Origin: Alphaproteobacteria bacterium UBA2964 | GTDB taxonomy: Bacteria > Pseudomonadota > Alphaproteobacteria > MPNO01 > UBA2964 | Assembly: GCA_002348425.1 (NCBI GenBank) | Contig: DEBE01000140.1 | Span: 1-5,857, forward strand | Reading direction: 5' to 3' | DNA: 5,857 bases | Shown: one piece after another, positions 5,707 to 5,857 of the stretch | Numbering within the stretch: position 1 is the first letter of the stretch | How the letters are laid out: every line of letters begins with the position of its first letter | Position numbers and translations under genes: made by a program | Notes under the pieces: model-generated | What the model saw: the letters and a program-made list of their open reading frames with translations, nothing else | What the model was told of the DNA's origin: nothing | Database searches by the model: none

Positions 5707-5857
5707 TTGCCCAAACTCAACCACATTGCCAGTATTACCCTCGATCCGATTACTGTTGGAAAATTTTATGCCACAGTCTTCAATATGGAGTTTGACTATC
5801 GTTCAATAAGAATTGGATTTGCCTCTACAGCAAGAGAAGGTTATGTCGGTCTCAACT
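5707..5857 (+). CDS. VOC-family (glyoxalase/extradiol dioxygenase fold) protein, N-terminal fragment
   Basis: These are the first 50 codons of a gene that runs off the right edge. With TTG read as Met it starts MPKLNHIASITLDPITVGKF and continues YATVFNMEFDYRSIR. The pattern LNHIAxITLDP...V.KFYATVFNMEF matches the first beta-alpha-beta unit of vicinal-oxygen-chelate proteins: a His (residue 6) in the first strand that is often a metal ligand, then the FY...VFxME helix. Members include extradiol dioxygenases, glyoxalases, epimerases and fosfomycin/bleomycin resistance proteins. In this cluster a ring-cleaving dioxygenase or an isomerase would fit, but the fragment cannot decide. The gene is divergent from the Pht5-like/UbiD operon. 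The start codon is non-ATG. Confidence 0.8.
   Translation, partial: MPKLNHIASITLDPITVGKFYATVFNMEFDYRSIRIGFASTAREGYVGLN

Noticed and set aside
5703..5857. GTG-initiated frame just upstream of the TTG start on the plus strand
   Set aside because: The GTG is out of frame with the VOC-like translation, and its product has no recognisable motif, whereas the TTG frame gives a clear VOC N-terminus with well-spaced AGGA.
1..5857. Mobile elements, CRISPR arrays, tRNA or rRNA genes
   Set aside because: I saw no transposase or integrase coding, no terminal inverted repeats, no regularly spaced repeats and no tRNA-like cloverleaf; nearly all of the sequence is covered by enzyme genes.

Overview
The window reads as a piece of a catabolic gene cluster from a Gram-negative bacterium. 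By eye the base composition is moderately AT-rich (roughly mid-40s % GC, not computed), intergenic gaps are short, and Shine-Dalgarno sites are purine-rich. The gene families (hydantoinase A/B, UbiD, 4,5-dihydroxyphthalate decarboxylase-like, dienelactone hydrolase, VOC) are often found together in Pseudomonadota. An uncultured, possibly marine, alpha- or gammaproteobacterium is my guess, based on gene content and composition only.

Layout from left to right: (1) the N-terminal 79 codons of a hydantoinase B subunit, minus strand, running off the left edge (1-239). (2) A complete hydantoinase A subunit, minus strand (239-2335), whose stop codon overlaps the hyuB start by one base (TAATG). (3) A 137 bp divergent intergenic region (2336-2472) with tandem TGTCAA repeats and a candidate promoter facing right. 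(4) A dienelactone hydrolase family protein, plus strand (2473-3141). (5) A 44 bp convergent gap (3142-3185) with a symmetrical A-tract/T-tract hairpin. (6) A UbiD-family decarboxylase, minus strand (3186-4643). (7) Upstream of it in the same direction, 24 bp away, a substrate-binding-fold protein related to 4,5-dihydroxyphthalate decarboxylase (4668-5588). (8) A 118 bp divergent intergenic region (5589-5706) with a promoter-like site and an overlapping dyad. (9) The first 50 codons of a VOC-fold (glyoxalase/extradiol dioxygenase superfamily) protein, plus strand, starting at TTG and running off the right edge.

Functionally, the set looks like peripheral breakdown of a cyclic, carboxylated compound. 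HyuA/HyuB would open or activate a cyclic amide or carboxylate a ketone. The UbiD and Pht5-like proteins would remove carboxylate groups from an aromatic or unsaturated acid. The DLH-like hydrolase would open a lactone or ester. The VOC protein could be a dioxygenase, isomerase or lyase. The substrate cannot be fixed from sequence alone. No transporter, regulator, mobile element, tRNA, rRNA or CRISPR array is visible. The most notable details are lineage-typical catalytic residues that appear replaced in the UbiD protein (Gln where a metal-binding His is usual) and in the DLH protein (Ala where the activating Glu is usual).
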